Source of the DNA: Candidatus Latescibacterota bacterium
GTDB lineage: Bacteria > Krumholzibacteriota > Krumholzibacteriia > Krumholzibacteriales > WJIX01
Length of the DNA stretch: 6,701 bases
NCBI GenBank assembly: GCA_030643145.1
Contig: DAOWMJ010000107.1
Span: forward strand, 1-6,701
Direction: 5' to 3'
Part shown: positions 5,523-6,701 of the stretch, one piece after another
How the letters are laid out: every line of letters starts with the position of its first letter
Numbering within the stretch: position 1 is the stretch's first letter
Notes under the pieces: generated by a model
What the model was told of the DNA's origin: nothing
The model's database searches: none
The model's input: the letters and a program-made list of their open reading frames with translations, nothing else
Made by a program: the position numbers and the translations under genes

Positions 5523-6701
5523 TTAAAATGTATTAGCTACCTTTTTAAAACCTTCCACTACCCAACTAAAGTAATCTTTTGTTCCTTTTTTTTCTTCAAA
5601 TCGCTCCATCAGCATCTTACCCCCGTGCTGAAGTAGGCCAATACTTACATTCCAACTTTCATCAGCTACAAGCTCGCTCAAACCAACAAGATTCGGCAGG
5701 CGCCCACAATGTACACGTGAGCCGAAAACTGTTTGAGCCATACCCTCAATTCCCCTTAACTTGCTCCCTCCACCGGACAACACTATATTTCCAGTCATCA
5801 TTTCAAAAGATGGATCATGTCCTGTGTCATTCTTGATCAGATTAAACAATTCCTCACATCGCGGTCCGATAATTTCCTCAACTTTTTTCAACCCGAAGGG
5901 ATAGAAAGAATCATCAATTGATATTTCAACAACTTCACTCTTATCGATTAAAGAAGGGGAAAGATTCTCAGTACAATTCTCCACTTTTAATTTCTCCGCC
6001 CTCTCTAATGAAATGTCCAATCCAATTGCCAGATCGTTTGAGAAATTAAATCCTCCGACCGGAAGCACTCCGCTGCTTCTGACAACACCTTCATAATAAA
6101 GCGCGTACGATGTAACTTCACCTCCGATATCAATCACCAGCGCCCCCTCACGCTTGTCAAATTCCCCAAGTAAAGAATCAGCTGCCGCGAACGGGCTGAA
6201 TACAAAATCGATTATTTCTATACTGTTAGATTTCATTATTCTTTTCAGCTTATCAGTTTCTTTTTTAACTGCCGTGACAATATGAACATTTTTCTCTAAA
6301 CGGACTGCATTCAAACCGATTGGATCATTAATATTTGAGTTGCCGTCAACACTAAACCCCTGTTCTATCATATGGAGAACATATCTGTCCGAAGGGATGG
6401 GTACTTTCTGAGCGTTTTTCGTCACATGCTGAACTTCTCTTTCCGAAATCTGCCTTCCCCCATGCAAAATCAACACACCTTGACTGCTAAAGCTTTTTAT
6501 GCTCGCGCTTGATACAGCTAAACAAGCGCCTTCAACATTAACGCCCGCCATTCTCTCAGCCTCAACTTTGCACAACCCGAGTACCCCGGCAACTTCCTCT
6601 TCATCGGTTATCAGACCTTTTTTAACACCCCTGGAGGGTTTGGCTGCCGCCCCAACAATCTTAATTTCACCGGATTCAACAACTTCCGCTATCAAAACCC
6701 T
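5523..6701 (-). CDS. ftsA: Cell division protein FtsA (N terminus beyond window edge)
   Basis: FtsA is an actin-like ATPase that anchors FtsZ filaments to the inner face of the membrane and recruits later division proteins. Here 392 codons are visible, and the frame is still open at the right edge (first residues RVLIAEV). The true ATG and the first phosphate motif (GLDIGT-like) are therefore missing, probably some 15-20 residues. An apparent TTG start at 6695 is an artefact of the edge. Visible parts in order are the FtsA-specific 1C (SHS2-like) domain (about 54-137), the phosphate-2 loop DIGGEVTS (191-198), VGGFNFSNDLAIGLDISLER (215-234), the adenosine motif VLSGGGSKLRGI (307-318) and a C-terminal amphipathic helix (YFSWVVEGFKKVANTF, 377-392), the membrane-targeting sequence. 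The phosphate-2 loop departs from the usual DIGGGTTD. It ends with TAA, 16 nt before ftsZ. Confidence 0.97.
   Translation of the reverse strand, partial: RVLIAEVVESGEIKIVGAAAKPSRGVKKGLITDEEEVAGVLGLCKVEAERMAGVNVEGACLAVSSASIKSFSSQGVLILHGGRQISEREVQHVTKNAQKVPIPSDRYVLHMIEQGFSVDGNSNINDPIGLNAVRLEKNVHIVTAVKKETDKLKRIMKSNSIEIIDFVFSPFAAADSLLGEFDKREGALVIDIGGEVTSYALYYEGVVRSSGVLPVGGFNFSNDLAIGLDISLERAEKLKVENCTENLSPSLIDKSEVVEISIDDSFYPFGLKKVEEIIGPRCEELFNLIKNDTGHDPSFEMMTGNIVLSGGGSKLRGIEGMAQTVFGSRVHCGRLPNLVGLSELVADESWNVSIGLLQHGGKMLMERFEEKKGTKDYFSWVVEGFKKVANTF

Noticed and set aside
6690..6701. TTG at 6695 as the ftsA start
   Set aside because: The frame is open to the window edge (RVL precedes IAEV), and FtsA needs its first phosphate motif upstream, so the start lies outside the window.

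Overview
This is a bacterial chromosomal window, moderately AT-rich by eye, from a lineage I cannot place with certainty. The FtsA, FtsZ, RecG and zinc-binding L28 proteins are all bacterial in type. FtsZ followed by a long TPR protein and a short relative of the TIGR03960-type radical SAM proteins would fit an uncultured phylum of the FCB or neighbouring groups, but that is inference. I see no mobile element, CRISPR array, tRNA, rRNA or sign of recent transfer.

Layout, left to right. Positions 1-732 (minus strand) hold the N-terminal 244 codons of recG, cut by the window's left edge. A 71-bp gap (733-803) separates it from the divergent small gene rpmB (804-995, plus strand; ribosomal protein L28 with two CxxC pairs). 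A 117-bp convergent gap (996-1112) follows; it has one weak stem-loop and no convincing terminator. From 1113 to the right edge, everything is one minus-strand transcription unit, read right to left: ftsA (5523-6701, N terminus beyond the edge), ftsZ (4367-5506), a TPR-repeat protein (2712-4352) and a radical SAM protein (1113-2696). Gaps inside this unit are about 14-16 nt, and each of the three internal genes has a good Shine-Dalgarno sequence, so co-transcription is very likely.

How they fit together. FtsZ is the tubulin-like GTPase that forms the division ring, and FtsA is its actin-like membrane anchor. The visible FtsA C-terminal amphipathic helix and the FtsZ C-terminal peptide are the standard elements of this pair. 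The two downstream genes have no assigned role. A cytoplasmic TPR scaffold and a radical SAM enzyme translated in tandem after ftsZ are the least explained part of the window, and the best candidates for a previously undescribed function. recG (replication fork and recombination helicase) and rpmB form a separate housekeeping pair.

Two starts deserve care. The TPR gene most probably begins at a GTG (4352) rather than an in-frame TTG 18 nt upstream. The radical SAM gene appears to begin at a TTG (2696) placed behind a GAGGA Shine-Dalgarno sequence.
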